Assembly: GCF_963693435.1 (NCBI RefSeq)
Contig: NZ_OY856306.1
Location: 1,302,001 to 1,366,000, forward strand
Source: Pasteurella atlantica
GTDB lineage: Bacteria; Pseudomonadota; Gammaproteobacteria; Enterobacterales; Pasteurellaceae
Length of the DNA: 64,000 nucleotides
Reading direction: 5' to 3'
Below are positions 40,729 through 49,247 of this stretch, piece by piece. Position numbers and translations under genes: made by a program. The notes beneath the pieces are model-generated. The model was not told the DNA's origin and did not search any database. It saw only the letters and a program-made list of their open reading frames with translations. The first letter of the stretch is position 1; the number at the start of each line of letters is the position of its first letter.

Positions 40729-42147
40729 TTATTTTGGGTTTTTATCAATAGTAATAGTTACACGACGATTTTTTGCTCGTCCTTCCGATGTCGAATTATC
40801 TGCAATAGGCATATCTGAACCTTTTGAAGCAATAATAAATTGACTGTTGTTTAAACCATTGTTAGCAAAATAATCAGCTACAAATTTAGCTCGTTTTTTA
40901 GCAATGGTGATATTTGTATTACGAGAACCTGTATTATCAGTATGACCCGTAATTACAGCTTTAGCAGAAGGATTATAATCCAAATAGCTTATAATTTGAA
41001 CTAAACGTTCCTTCTGTGTAGTGGATAATTGAATGTGTGCAGATCCAGTTTTGAAATATAAGGTTAATGGATTTGCATTCAAGTTTGATAACAAAGTATC
41101 CATTTTTTGATGACGAACATTAACCGCTTCGTTATCTAATGTTTTGACAGAAAAATCTATCATTCCTAAATATTGATTTTTCTCATTAGCAACAGCTTTA
41201 GTATCCAATTTACCTTCTGTTATGATTTGCTGACTATTTGTGCCTAAAGAGATCAACTGATCTTTCACTCGTTGCGCACGAGCTAATCCAAGATTAGGGA
41301 ATGGTGTACTATTTTCTTCCTCTGCGTGATAACGACCAACAACAGTTAATTGTTTATCTGAATGATCTTTGAAATATTGTACCGCTTTAGCTATATTTTG
41401 ATCTAGATCAGCCATATAAGGTTGAATTGGCTCAGCCGAATTACTAGCAAAATCAAATCCATTTGTTGATTGGAAATTTAAACCTTCACCAACAATAGAG
41501 AAACCTGAATTTGTTGCTTTTGGAACTTCAACAACTGTTGGTTCTTCTACTTTCGGTTCTACCACAGGTAAAGGACGATCTACTATATCTAAGTTGATCA
41601 TACCTAAATATTGTTTATCTTTATTTGCAATTGCTTCTGGATAAACTTTACTCTCAGTGATAATTTGATCAGTATTTACACCTAATTTAGTTAACTGTGC
41701 TTTAATTTTGTCAGCACGAGCTAAACCAAGATCTGTAAATCCAGTATTATTTTTTTCATCAGAATGATAGCGACCAATAACAGTTAACTGTTTATTTGAA
41801 TTATCTTTTAAATATTGTACTGTTTTAGAGATATTATCATCTAAATCAGTTGCATAAGGTTGAAGTGGTTCTGCTGAATCAACTGCAAAATCAAAGCCGT
41901 GTTTACCTTTTAGGTTAACATTATCCGATACTACAGCAAATCCTGTATTTGTTGGAATAATTTCTTTAGTGACACTCTTATTATCTACAGCAATAGAGGG
42001 AGGGACATTTCCTGTCACAGTACTCGCTACCACATTTTTGCTATCTATAGTTGTTTTTTCGCAACAAAAAAAGTACTGAAAAATACAACCAATAATCCAA
42101 AGAATTGGTAGTAAAATTAAATATTTTTTATTTGATTTTTTCATCAA
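40729..42147 (-). CDS. Protein with repeated OmpA-C-like domains
   Basis: A 472-residue envelope protein. Residues about 9-30 are a hydrophobic anchor ending in two cysteines (LLPILWIIGCIFQYFFCC); a lipoprotein signal is conceivable but atypical. Two similar middle modules (about 70-185 and 215-325) contain GFDFAVDSAEPLQPYATDLD or GFDFASNSAEPIQPYMADLD, QLTV(I/V)GRYH and LGLARA, the pattern of degenerate OmpA domains. The C-terminal module (about 350-472) is a canonical peptidoglycan-binding OmpA domain with VITGHTDNTGSRNTNITIAK and EGRAKNRRVTI. First gene of a two-gene operon with the HHH protein. Likely anchors something to the cell wall. Confidence 0.85.
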   Translation of the reverse strand: MMKKSNKKYLILLPILWIIGCIFQYFFCCEKTTIDSKNVVASTVTGNVPPSIAVDNKSVTKEIIPTNTGFAVVSDNVNLKGKHGFDFAVDSAEPLQPYATDLDDNISKTVQYLKDNSNKQLTVIGRYHSDEKNNTGFTDLGLARADKIKAQLTKLGVNTDQIITESKVYPEAIANKDKQYLGMINLDIVDRPLPVVEPKVEEPTVVEVPKATNSGFSIVGEGLNFQSTNGFDFASNSAEPIQPYMADLDQNIAKAVQYFKDHSDKQLTVVGRYHAEEENSTPFPNLGLARAQRVKDQLISLGTNSQQIITEGKLDTKAVANEKNQYLGMIDFSVKTLDNEAVNVRHQKMDTLLSNLNANPLTLYFKTGSAHIQLSTTQKERLVQIISYLDYNPSAKAVITGHTDNTGSRNTNITIAKKRAKFVADYFANNGLNNSQFIIASKGSDMPIADNSTSEGRAKNRRVTITIDKNPK

Positions 42148-42367
42148 AACAATATCTCCATAAGTGAATATAATTTCGTCTATTCTATGGAATAAATAAG
42201 ATAATTACAAGATAAAGCTCGTTTTGTACAAAAAACAAGCAAAAAATGTTGTTTTTTAAGGAAGATTTATAAGGAGCAGATTTATTCCATATTGATAAAG
42301 ATGATTTTTCTGTCTTTATAGCGGATAAATATGGCAAATACCAAAGCCTTGAGTGTTGTTGTCAATG

Positions 42368-43267
42368 TTAGTCATAGTAGATATATTCTCTTTCAACTAT
42401 TCCCAGCAAATTTTTTCCTCTATAATAAAATAGTTGTATCCAATTGTTTTTATTATCATATTTGTAAATTTGTTTATCCTTGAAACCACCAGATTTAAGG
42501 ACTTGTATTTTATTACCTCTATCATCATAACGATAAACCCACTGATACTCTAATTTACCCTCAAAATTATAATGACTTTCTATTTTTAAATTATTTTTAT
42601 CATCATATTGGAACGTTTTTTTAAATTGTAAATTTTTATCATCACCAGAATAAAACTTCATTTCAACTTTATTTCCTTTGTCATCATATTGATATGTCAT
42701 TTTATTATATGGATCCTTTATACTATCAGTTTGTTCAATGCTTTCTATCAAATTATTTTGAGCATCATACTTATAGGTAATATTCCCATAAAGAACCTCA
42801 GAGCGATCATATTTCAGTTCTTTAATTAAATTATCTTGATTGTCATGTTTATAATTAATTTTATTATAGCTTGTTCCATCAGTATTATAAAACCTGTATT
42901 CAATCTTGTTACCTTTAGTATCGTATTTATAAGTTGAATATTCTTTAATATCGATATCATCTGAATAGATATGTTGATTTTCTTCAATTTTATTACCTTG
43001 ATTATCATATTTATAGTCCCATTTATAACTTCTGAAATTGGGATCATTTTTTTCAACCAAGTATCCTCTATGATCATATTTGACCTGTACTGAACTATAT
43101 AGAATTTTCTTTGTTTGGTTTTTGACTACGTACGAATTCTCAGTGTAAGATTTGACTTTGTCTTTTAATCTCTCTTTTTCCCAATCATTCTTTTCCTTTG
43201 CTGTAGCAGAACTGACGAATAAAATCACAGATAAAAAGGAAATTAATATTGATTTAAAATATGTCAT
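42368..43267 (-). CDS. Secreted YD-repeat protein
   Basis: A 299-residue exported protein with an N-terminal signal peptide (TYFKSILISFLSVILFVSS, cleavage near ATAKE). The mature part consists of about eight tandem units of roughly 20-25 residues carrying YDNQGNKIEE, YDTKGNKIEY, HDNQDNLIKE, YDAQNNLIES, YDDKGNKVEM, YDDKNNLKIE, YDDRGNKIQV and YDNKNNWIQL, i.e. the YDxxGN beta-repeat related to Rhs/YD proteins. No toxin domain or Rhs core is visible, so it is not a full Rhs toxin. It lies between the OmpA operon and uup. Function unknown; surface or periplasmic. Confidence 0.82.
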   Translation of the reverse strand: MTYFKSILISFLSVILFVSSATAKEKNDWEKERLKDKVKSYTENSYVVKNQTKKILYSSVQVKYDHRGYLVEKNDPNFRSYKWDYKYDNQGNKIEENQHIYSDDIDIKEYSTYKYDTKGNKIEYRFYNTDGTSYNKINYKHDNQDNLIKELKYDRSEVLYGNITYKYDAQNNLIESIEQTDSIKDPYNKMTYQYDDKGNKVEMKFYSGDDKNLQFKKTFQYDDKNNLKIESHYNFEGKLEYQWVYRYDDRGNKIQVLKSGGFKDKQIYKYDNKNNWIQLFYYRGKNLLGIVEREYIYYD

Positions 43268-43287
43268 TTTACTACCTTGATAATATG

Positions 43288-43314
43288 GAGGGATGCAAAA
43301 GTAACATCCCTACA
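43288..43314. repeat. Hairpin repeat after uup
   Basis: GGGATG (43290-43295) and CATCCC (43305-43310) with outer GGAG...CTACA; resembles the short palindromic family and lies directly after the uup stop, where it may terminate the transcript. Confidence 0.5.
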
Positions 43315-43320
43315 ATAATT

Positions 43321-45258
43321 TTAAATCCCATTCCTCATTTTTTCCAACTCTTCCCAACGCTCAAAAGCTTGTTCTAGCTCTTGCTCTTTGTCGGCTAATT
43401 TTTGTAACTGAGCATTAGTATAGCTTGCTTCTTTTACAAAAAATTCAGCTGAGTTTACTTCTTGTTGTAAGGTTTCTATCTCGGCTTCAAGCTGTTCCAT
43501 TTTTTGTGGTAAACCTTCAAGTTCTAAATTTTCTTTGTAAGAAAGTTTTACTTTTTTTACATTTTTTGGTGTGGATGTGACCGCTTGTTTTACTTCTTTT
43601 GGCTCTGTCGTAAGCGGTGTCTTCTTAACTGTTTTTTGTGATTTTTCATAGGTTGCAAATACATTATCTTGTTGCTGTTTTGCATCAAAATAACCACCCA
43701 CATATTTATTTACCACGCCATTACCTTCAAAGAAATAGCACTCCGTTGCGGTGTTATCAATAAATTGACGATCGTGGCTCACGATAATTAATGTACCTTG
43801 ATAATTAGTCAGCATTTCTTCCAAAAGCTCCAAGGTTTCCACATCAAGGTCATTGGTAGGCTCATCCAGAATCAGTAAATTATTGGGTTTTAATAATAAT
43901 TTTGCTAATAATAGACGGTTTTTCTCGCCCCCTGATAATGCTTTAACTGGTGTTCTGGCACGTTGTGGTGGGAATAGGAAGTCTTGCAAATAGCCTAAAA
44001 TATGGCGTTTTACACCATTCACTTCCACGTCTTGTTTACCGTCTGCGACATTATCCATTACGGTTTTTTCTAAGTCTAATTCCGCACGGTGTTGGTCAAA
44101 ATAAGCGACGTCTAATTTAGTGCCACAATGTACCGTACCAGATGTTGGTTGGAGTTGATCAAGTAATAATTTGATAAAAGTGGTTTTACCACAACCATTT
44201 GCACCCACTAAGGCAATCTTGTCACCACGCTGAATAACGGTGCTGAAATCTTTTAATAAAAGTTTGTCTTCAACACTATAACTCACATTTTCCATTTCAA
44301 AGACAATTTTTCCTGAACGGATACGATTATCAACGGTGACTTTTACATTACCTTGTACTTCTCGACGTTGTTGTCTTTCTTGACGTAATGATTTTAATGC
44401 TCTAACACGTCCTTCATTACGAGTACGTCTTGCTTTAATCCCTTGACGGATCCAAACTTCTTCTTGAGCGAGTTTTTTATCAAATAGATCATTTTGAAGG
44501 GCTTCAACTCGAAGGTCTTCTTCTTTGGTTTCAAGATAAGTATCATAATTTCCAGAATAAGAGATCAATTTACCACGATCCAGATCCACAATTCGTGTTG
44601 CCATTTTACGAATAAAACTACGGTCGTGGGAAATAAAAATAATACTGCCTTTAAATTCGAGTAGCAGATTTTCTAACCACGCAATCGCTTCAATATCCAA
44701 ATGGTTGGTTGGTTCGTCTAATAATAAAATATCTGGATCTGCAACTAATGCACGAGCTAAAGCAGCACGACGTACCCAACCACCCGAAAGCTCACATAAA
44801 CGCATATCAGGATTTAGCTCTAATATTTTTAAAGTATCTTGAATTTTATTTTCAAATCGCCATCCATCACTGTGTTCTAATTTAGCCTGCACCTGTGATA
44901 ATTCATTCATCAGCTGGTCAGAATAGTCCGTTTGCATTTGAGTGAGGATATGATGATATTCTTTTAATAAATCCGCCAAATGAGCCACACCTTCTGCGAC
45001 ATAGTCAAACACAGTATCTTGAATATGACGTGGTGGATCTTGTTCCAACCTCGCAATAACAATCCCTTTTTCAACAATTAATGAACCATCATCCAGTTTT
45101 ATTTCACCCGCAAGTACTTTCATTAAGGTGGATTTACCCGCACCATTTCTTCCAACCAAACATACTCGTTCGTTTGGTTCAATATGTAATTCACTGTGAT
45201 CTAATAAAGGTTGATCACCAAAACCTAAGCACGCATTAGAGAGATTTAATAAAGCCAT
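43321..45258 (-). CDS. uup: ABC-F ATPase Uup
   Basis: Cytoplasmic ABC-F protein with a role in ribosome function and control of transposon excision in E. coli. The 645-residue protein has two ATPase domains (Walker A GRNGAGKST near 36-44 and GANGCGKTT near 355-363; LLLDEPTNHLD and LILDEPTNDLD), the linker between them, and a C-terminal coiled coil (about 565-645). Length and the C-terminal domain favour Uup over EttA or YheS. Confidence 0.94.
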   Translation of the reverse strand: MALLNLSNACLGFGDQPLLDHSELHIEPNERVCLVGRNGAGKSTLMKVLAGEIKLDDGSLIVEKGIVIARLEQDPPRHIQDTVFDYVAEGVAHLADLLKEYHHILTQMQTDYSDQLMNELSQVQAKLEHSDGWRFENKIQDTLKILELNPDMRLCELSGGWVRRAALARALVADPDILLLDEPTNHLDIEAIAWLENLLLEFKGSIIFISHDRSFIRKMATRIVDLDRGKLISYSGNYDTYLETKEEDLRVEALQNDLFDKKLAQEEVWIRQGIKARRTRNEGRVRALKSLRQERQQRREVQGNVKVTVDNRIRSGKIVFEMENVSYSVEDKLLLKDFSTVIQRGDKIALVGANGCGKTTFIKLLLDQLQPTSGTVHCGTKLDVAYFDQHRAELDLEKTVMDNVADGKQDVEVNGVKRHILGYLQDFLFPPQRARTPVKALSGGEKNRLLLAKLLLKPNNLLILDEPTNDLDVETLELLEEMLTNYQGTLIIVSHDRQFIDNTATECYFFEGNGVVNKYVGGYFDAKQQQDNVFATYEKSQKTVKKTPLTTEPKEVKQAVTSTPKNVKKVKLSYKENLELEGLPQKMEQLEAEIETLQQEVNSAEFFVKEASYTNAQLQKLADKEQELEQAFERWEELEKMRNGI

Positions 45259-45431
45259 ATTTTCCTTAAGGCATAATTGAAAAGATAATTAGAGTGATTT
45301 TAACAGATCTAATCATAATTATTAATGTTTGAATGTATTTATTGAAAAATTATTTAGTCATCACTGATAACTTGAGGTATGATTTAAACCAGTAGATTAC
45401 TCTTATAGCAAATATTTCTTTAAATAATCCA

Positions 45432-46403
45432 ATGCAAAATTTTATTCAAATAGCAAATCAACTTGGTAAACAAAAAGTTCCTTTTTTGTTTATTATTGAT
45501 TTTGAACAACAAAAACCATTAATAGTACCTATTACAGAGGTTGATACAAGCGGTATGATGTTTGAGTTTTTTTGCAAAAATAACCTAAATAAGAAACCAA
45601 TCATTACTAAACCTTTTGAATTTTCATTTATTCCGATGGAATATGCAAAGTATAAAAAAGGGTTTGAATTGGTTAAAAATCATATTCAAGCAGGTAACAG
45701 CTATTTACTTAATTTAACCTATCCTACACAAATCAATACAAATTATAATTTAGAAGAACTATTTTTTTCTGCAAAAGCAAAATATAAATTGTTACTTAAA
45801 GAACAGTTTGTCTGTTTTTCACCAGAAACCTTTGTCCGCATTGAGAATAATAAAATTTACTCTTACCCGATGAAAGGCACTATTAATGCCAATCTCCCAA
45901 ATGCAAAACATACTTTGCTAAATTGTAAAAAAGAGATTGCAGAGCATAATACTATTGTGGATTTAATTCGTAATGATTTATCCATTGTGGCAAAAAATAT
46001 TGAAGTTACAAAATACCGTTACCTTGAAAAATTAAACACTTACAAAGGTGCAATTTATCAAACCAGTTCTGAAATTTGTGGGGAATTATCAACTAATTGG
46101 CAAAATGAAATTGGAACAATTCTAGCAAAATTATTACCTGCGGGTTCAGTTAGTGGCGCACCAAAAGAAAAAACGGTTCAGATTATTCAACAGGCAGAAA
46201 AACAATCTAGAGGCTATTATACTGGCGTTTTTGGTTATTTTGATGGTGAGTATTTAGACAGTGCCGTCGCCATTCGCTATATAGAAAAACAAGGTACAAA
46301 ATTAATATTTCGTAGTGGCGGGGGAATTACGTCACAAAGCAATATTGATGATGAATATAATGAAATTTTAGAGAAAATTTATGTGCCAATTTCCTCTCTT
46401 TGA
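45432..46403 (+). CDS. pabB: Aminodeoxychorismate synthase component I
   Basis: Converts chorismate and ammonia to 4-amino-4-deoxychorismate for folate. The 323-residue protein is the short form lacking the usual N-terminal ~120 residues, as in H. influenzae. Chorismate-binding motifs are visible: YPMKGTINANLPN, HNTIVDLIRNDLS, LPAGSVSGAPKEKT and YYTGVFGYFDG. The TrpE-type PIKGT is replaced by PMKGT as in PabB. It overlaps the pabC-like gene by 23 bases. Confidence 0.93.
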   Translation: MQNFIQIANQLGKQKVPFLFIIDFEQQKPLIVPITEVDTSGMMFEFFCKNNLNKKPIITKPFEFSFIPMEYAKYKKGFELVKNHIQAGNSYLLNLTYPTQINTNYNLEELFFSAKAKYKLLLKEQFVCFSPETFVRIENNKIYSYPMKGTINANLPNAKHTLLNCKKEIAEHNTIVDLIRNDLSIVAKNIEVTKYRYLEKLNTYKGAIYQTSSEICGELSTNWQNEIGTILAKLLPAGSVSGAPKEKTVQIIQQAEKQSRGYYTGVFGYFDGEYLDSAVAIRYIEKQGTKLIFRSGGGITSQSNIDDEYNEILEKIYVPISSL

Positions 46404-46980
46404 AACACTTTCCATTGTAGATGGAAAGATCCAAAATCTTAAATATCATCAGCAACGTGTTGATTATGCAATAAAATATTATTTTAACAGCAAACAAGCG
46501 GTGAGATTTTTTTCAGAATTTACAATTCCTAATAAGTTTCAACAAGGGCAAGTACGTTGTCGTATTGATTATAATGCGACAGATTTTAATTGCCGATTTT
46601 CTTTCTATACACCTAAAAAAATTGACTCTTTTCAATGTGTTTACACACAAAATTTAGATTATCAATTTAAATATGCTAATCGTGAAAAATTAGACAATTT
46701 AAAAAGACAAAATAGTGATGAAGTGATTATTATCAATAACGGCTTTGTGACGGATTGCACTATTGGAAATTTGATTTTTCTAAAACAAAATCAATGGTAT
46801 AGCTCAAATCATTATTTATTAAAAGGAACGCAACTAAGTTATTTAGTGGATCAACAAAAAGTACAACTTATTGATATTCCAGTTGAAAAAATAGCTGAAT
46901 TTGAAAAAATTATGATGATCAATGCACTTAATCCATTTGATGAAAATAATACGATGACTATAAACTGTATTAAAATTTAA
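46381..46980 (+). CDS. pabC: Aminotransferase class IV, probable aminodeoxychorismate lyase
   Basis: A 199-residue PLP enzyme of the BCAT/ADCL fold that would release pyruvate to give p-aminobenzoate. The catalytic lysine is expected in YANREKLDNLKRQNSDEVIIIN; FVTDCTIGNLIFLKQNQWY is the typical PLP-phosphate segment. The ATG lies inside the 3' end of pabB, 23 bases overlapping, implying coupled translation. The protein is shorter than E. coli PabC (about 270), as in H. influenzae, so the gene symbol is tentative. Confidence 0.85.
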   Translation: MCQFPLFETLSIVDGKIQNLKYHQQRVDYAIKYYFNSKQAVRFFSEFTIPNKFQQGQVRCRIDYNATDFNCRFSFYTPKKIDSFQCVYTQNLDYQFKYANREKLDNLKRQNSDEVIIINNGFVTDCTIGNLIFLKQNQWYSSNHYLLKGTQLSYLVDQQKVQLIDIPVEKIAEFEKIMMINALNPFDENNTMTINCIKI

Positions 46981-47000
46981 ATCTTTTTTATATAGTATTT

Positions 47001-47981
47001 TTATATAGTAATAACTAACTCTTCAACAAATTCACTATTGAGATTGACTAAAGGTAATGTAGAACTTCCAAAGGGTCTTACAAGTTGCTGTTGCATTAAG
47101 TTCAACGTATCTAAACCTGCAATAGAATTTGGCGTATATTGAGAGGAAAAATGAGCCAATTGAGAAAGCCCAAGACTAGATTCAATACTTGAACTAATCA
47201 CTGCCTGCAAACCTTGTTGATGTGTTTGTTCAACCAGTTTTTTACATTTCTCAAGTGAACCTGTTAAGGTCGGTTTAATAATTATAGCGGTTACATTAGG
47301 TTGTTTTTTTACAAAAAAATCAGGTTCTCGTGAAGTTTCATCCCACGCAATAGGGAGTTGAAATTTCTCCGCAAATTGTTGTGAAAGTGTTGCTGTTTGG
47401 CAGGGGTCTTCAATAAATTCCAATCTTGAGCGGTGACATTTTGCAAATTTTTTACCAAATGTGACCGCTTGTTGCCAATCCCATTTACGGTTTGCATCTA
47501 AGCGTAGAGTTAAATTTGGTATTTCTACAAGAAGTTGATTAATTGCCTCTGCTTCTCGTTCTGGTGGCTGAATAGCAATTTTTACTTTCGCTATTTTGGT
47601 TTCCATCTGAGCAAGCTGAGTAATAAATTCTGTTTTATTTCCTTTAAATAAGGGGGCGGTTTGTGTCTTTATTTTTTCTGTGCTTAGCTCATTATTTAAC
47701 TCTGCAAATGCACAACTTAATCCAAAGGCAACACTAGGGTAGCATTTCTCTAACTGCAAATTTTGATTATAATGTAACCGCTTCAAAACTTCTCTAACTT
47801 GCTTTTCTGCTTGCGGTAGTGTTTCTACACTAAAAGAAGGCAAAGGTGCAATTTCACCTATACCTACTTTTCCTTTTTTTGTTAATTGCACAATCAATCC
47901 CTGCCGTATATTAAGTGTTTGACCTCTTAATATAAGCTCTGTTGTAATGGGTAAATGGTAGCGATAAAGTTTAAATTGCAT
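47001..47981 (-). CDS. menC: o-Succinylbenzoate synthase
   Basis: Enolase-superfamily enzyme of menaquinone synthesis. The 326-residue protein has the AKVKIAIQPP lysine motif, metal ligands in LRLDANRKWD and EFIEDPCQ, then AWDETSREPDFF, and IIIKPTLTGSLEKC with the second catalytic lysine. It is convergent with pabC, 20 bases apart, and near menF. Consistent with anaerobic respiration by menaquinone. Confidence 0.93.
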   Translation of the reverse strand: MQFKLYRYHLPITTELILRGQTLNIRQGLIVQLTKKGKVGIGEIAPLPSFSVETLPQAEKQVREVLKRLHYNQNLQLEKCYPSVAFGLSCAFAELNNELSTEKIKTQTAPLFKGNKTEFITQLAQMETKIAKVKIAIQPPEREAEAINQLLVEIPNLTLRLDANRKWDWQQAVTFGKKFAKCHRSRLEFIEDPCQTATLSQQFAEKFQLPIAWDETSREPDFFVKKQPNVTAIIIKPTLTGSLEKCKKLVEQTHQQGLQAVISSSIESSLGLSQLAHFSSQYTPNSIAGLDTLNLMQQQLVRPFGSSTLPLVNLNSEFVEELVITI

Positions 47982-48051
47982 TGAATATTGGTTATCTTTT
48001 TTAAGTTTTAATTATTATAAATGATATATCCTATAAAATCGTCTAAAAAAT

Positions 48052-48075
48052 TATCAATAATAATTCTCATTGACA
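48052..48075 (+). promoter_or_regulatory. Candidate Fur box upstream of fbpA
   Basis: CAATAATAATTCTCATTGAC contains the ATTCTCATT half typical of Fur sites, in an A/T-rich promoter about 95 bases before the iron-binding-protein gene. Match by eye. Confidence 0.5.
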
Positions 48076-48165
48076 TTATTGGGTTTAAGAACTATTATTT
48101 GCTCAATTCCTATATAAAAAATAATAGGTTTTATTCTCTTTTTTGTCCAAAAAATAAAGGAAACT

Positions 48166-49188
48166 ATGATGAAAAAAATTTTATCAACTTGTGCTTTAGC
48201 ACTACCAATCGTTTTATCTACTTCTGCATTTGCAAAAAATGAAGTGAATGTTTATTCATATCGTCAGCCTCACTTAATTAACCCAATGCTTAAACAGTTT
48301 GAAAAAGACACTGGAATTAAAGTAAACGTGCTTTTCTCTGGTAAAGGTTTAATTAAGCGTATTCAAGAAGAAAAAGATCTTAGCCCTGCAGATGTGTTAT
48401 TGACAGTAGATATTTCTCGTGTAATGGAATTAGTAGACTCTGGTTTTGCACAAAAAGTTAAATCTAAAGTTCTAGAAAAAAATATTCCATATCAATTCCG
48501 TGATTCAGATGGTGATTGGTTTGCATTAACCACTCGTGCAAGAGCAATTTATACCTCAAAAGATCGTGTAGGAAAATTACCTGCTGGCTTTGATTATATT
48601 GATTTAGCAAAACCTGAATATAAAGGTAAAATTTGTATCCGTTCTGGTAAAAATGCTTACAATGTATCACTCTTTGCCTCTTTAATTGAGCATTATGGCG
48701 TTGATGTTACTCGTGGTTTCTTGAAAGGCTTAAAAGCAAATCTTGCTCGTAAACCACAAGGTAATGACCGAGCTCAAATCAAAGGGATCGCAGCAGGTGA
48801 ATGTGATTATGCCATCGCAAATAGCTACTACTTTGGCAAAATGCTTACAGATGAAAAACAAAAAGCACAAGCGGAAAAAGCCATTATCAATTTCCCTACA
48901 GGAAAATATGGTACTCACTTAAATATTAGTGGTATGGCATTGAGCAAATATGCACCAAATAAAGAAAATGCAATTAAATTAATGGAGTATTTATCTAAAA
49001 ATACTGCACAAAAATTGTATGCTGAATTAAACCACGAATTCCCTGTGAAAAATGGTGTTAAACGTTCTAAATTAGTAGCAAGTTGGGGTGAGTTCACCGC
49101 TGATAAACTTCAATTAGAAAAAATTGCAGAGCATTATAAACAAGCTCTTCAATTAGTGGATGAAGTACAATTTGATATTGAAAAATAG
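48166..49188 (+). CDS. fbpA: Periplasmic ferric-iron-binding protein
   Basis: Binds Fe3+ in the periplasm for an ABC importer. The 340-residue protein has a signal peptide (MKKILSTCALALPIVLSTSAFA; two adjacent ATGs, either may start), NVYSYRQPHLINPMLKQFEK, ADVLLTVDISRVMELVDSG, and the adjacent iron-ligand tyrosines in IANSYYFGKML. No permease or ATPase gene follows; a terminator lies 23 bases after the stop. A Fur-type site upstream suggests iron repression. Confidence 0.92.
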   Translation: MMKKILSTCALALPIVLSTSAFAKNEVNVYSYRQPHLINPMLKQFEKDTGIKVNVLFSGKGLIKRIQEEKDLSPADVLLTVDISRVMELVDSGFAQKVKSKVLEKNIPYQFRDSDGDWFALTTRARAIYTSKDRVGKLPAGFDYIDLAKPEYKGKICIRSGKNAYNVSLFASLIEHYGVDVTRGFLKGLKANLARKPQGNDRAQIKGIAAGECDYAIANSYYFGKMLTDEKQKAQAEKAIINFPTGKYGTHLNISGMALSKYAPNKENAIKLMEYLSKNTAQKLYAELNHEFPVKNGVKRSKLVASWGEFTADKLQLEKIAEHYKQALQLVDEVQFDIEK

Positions 49189-49211
49189 TTTTTGATTATA
49201 TTGTGATTTAA

Positions 49212-49238
49212 GGGCGAATTAAATTCGCCCTTTTTTTA
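49212..49238 (+). terminator. Terminator after fbpA
   Basis: GGGCGAATT/AATTCGCCC palindrome (49212-49230) followed by seven T. It can serve menF too on the other strand only weakly. Confidence 0.9.
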
Positions 49239-49247
49239 TATGGATGG

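Noticed and set aside
48021-48242. Small plus-strand ORF before fbpA
   Set aside because: It lies over the promoter and Fur-like region and overlaps the fbpA signal peptide in another frame, without a ribosome site.
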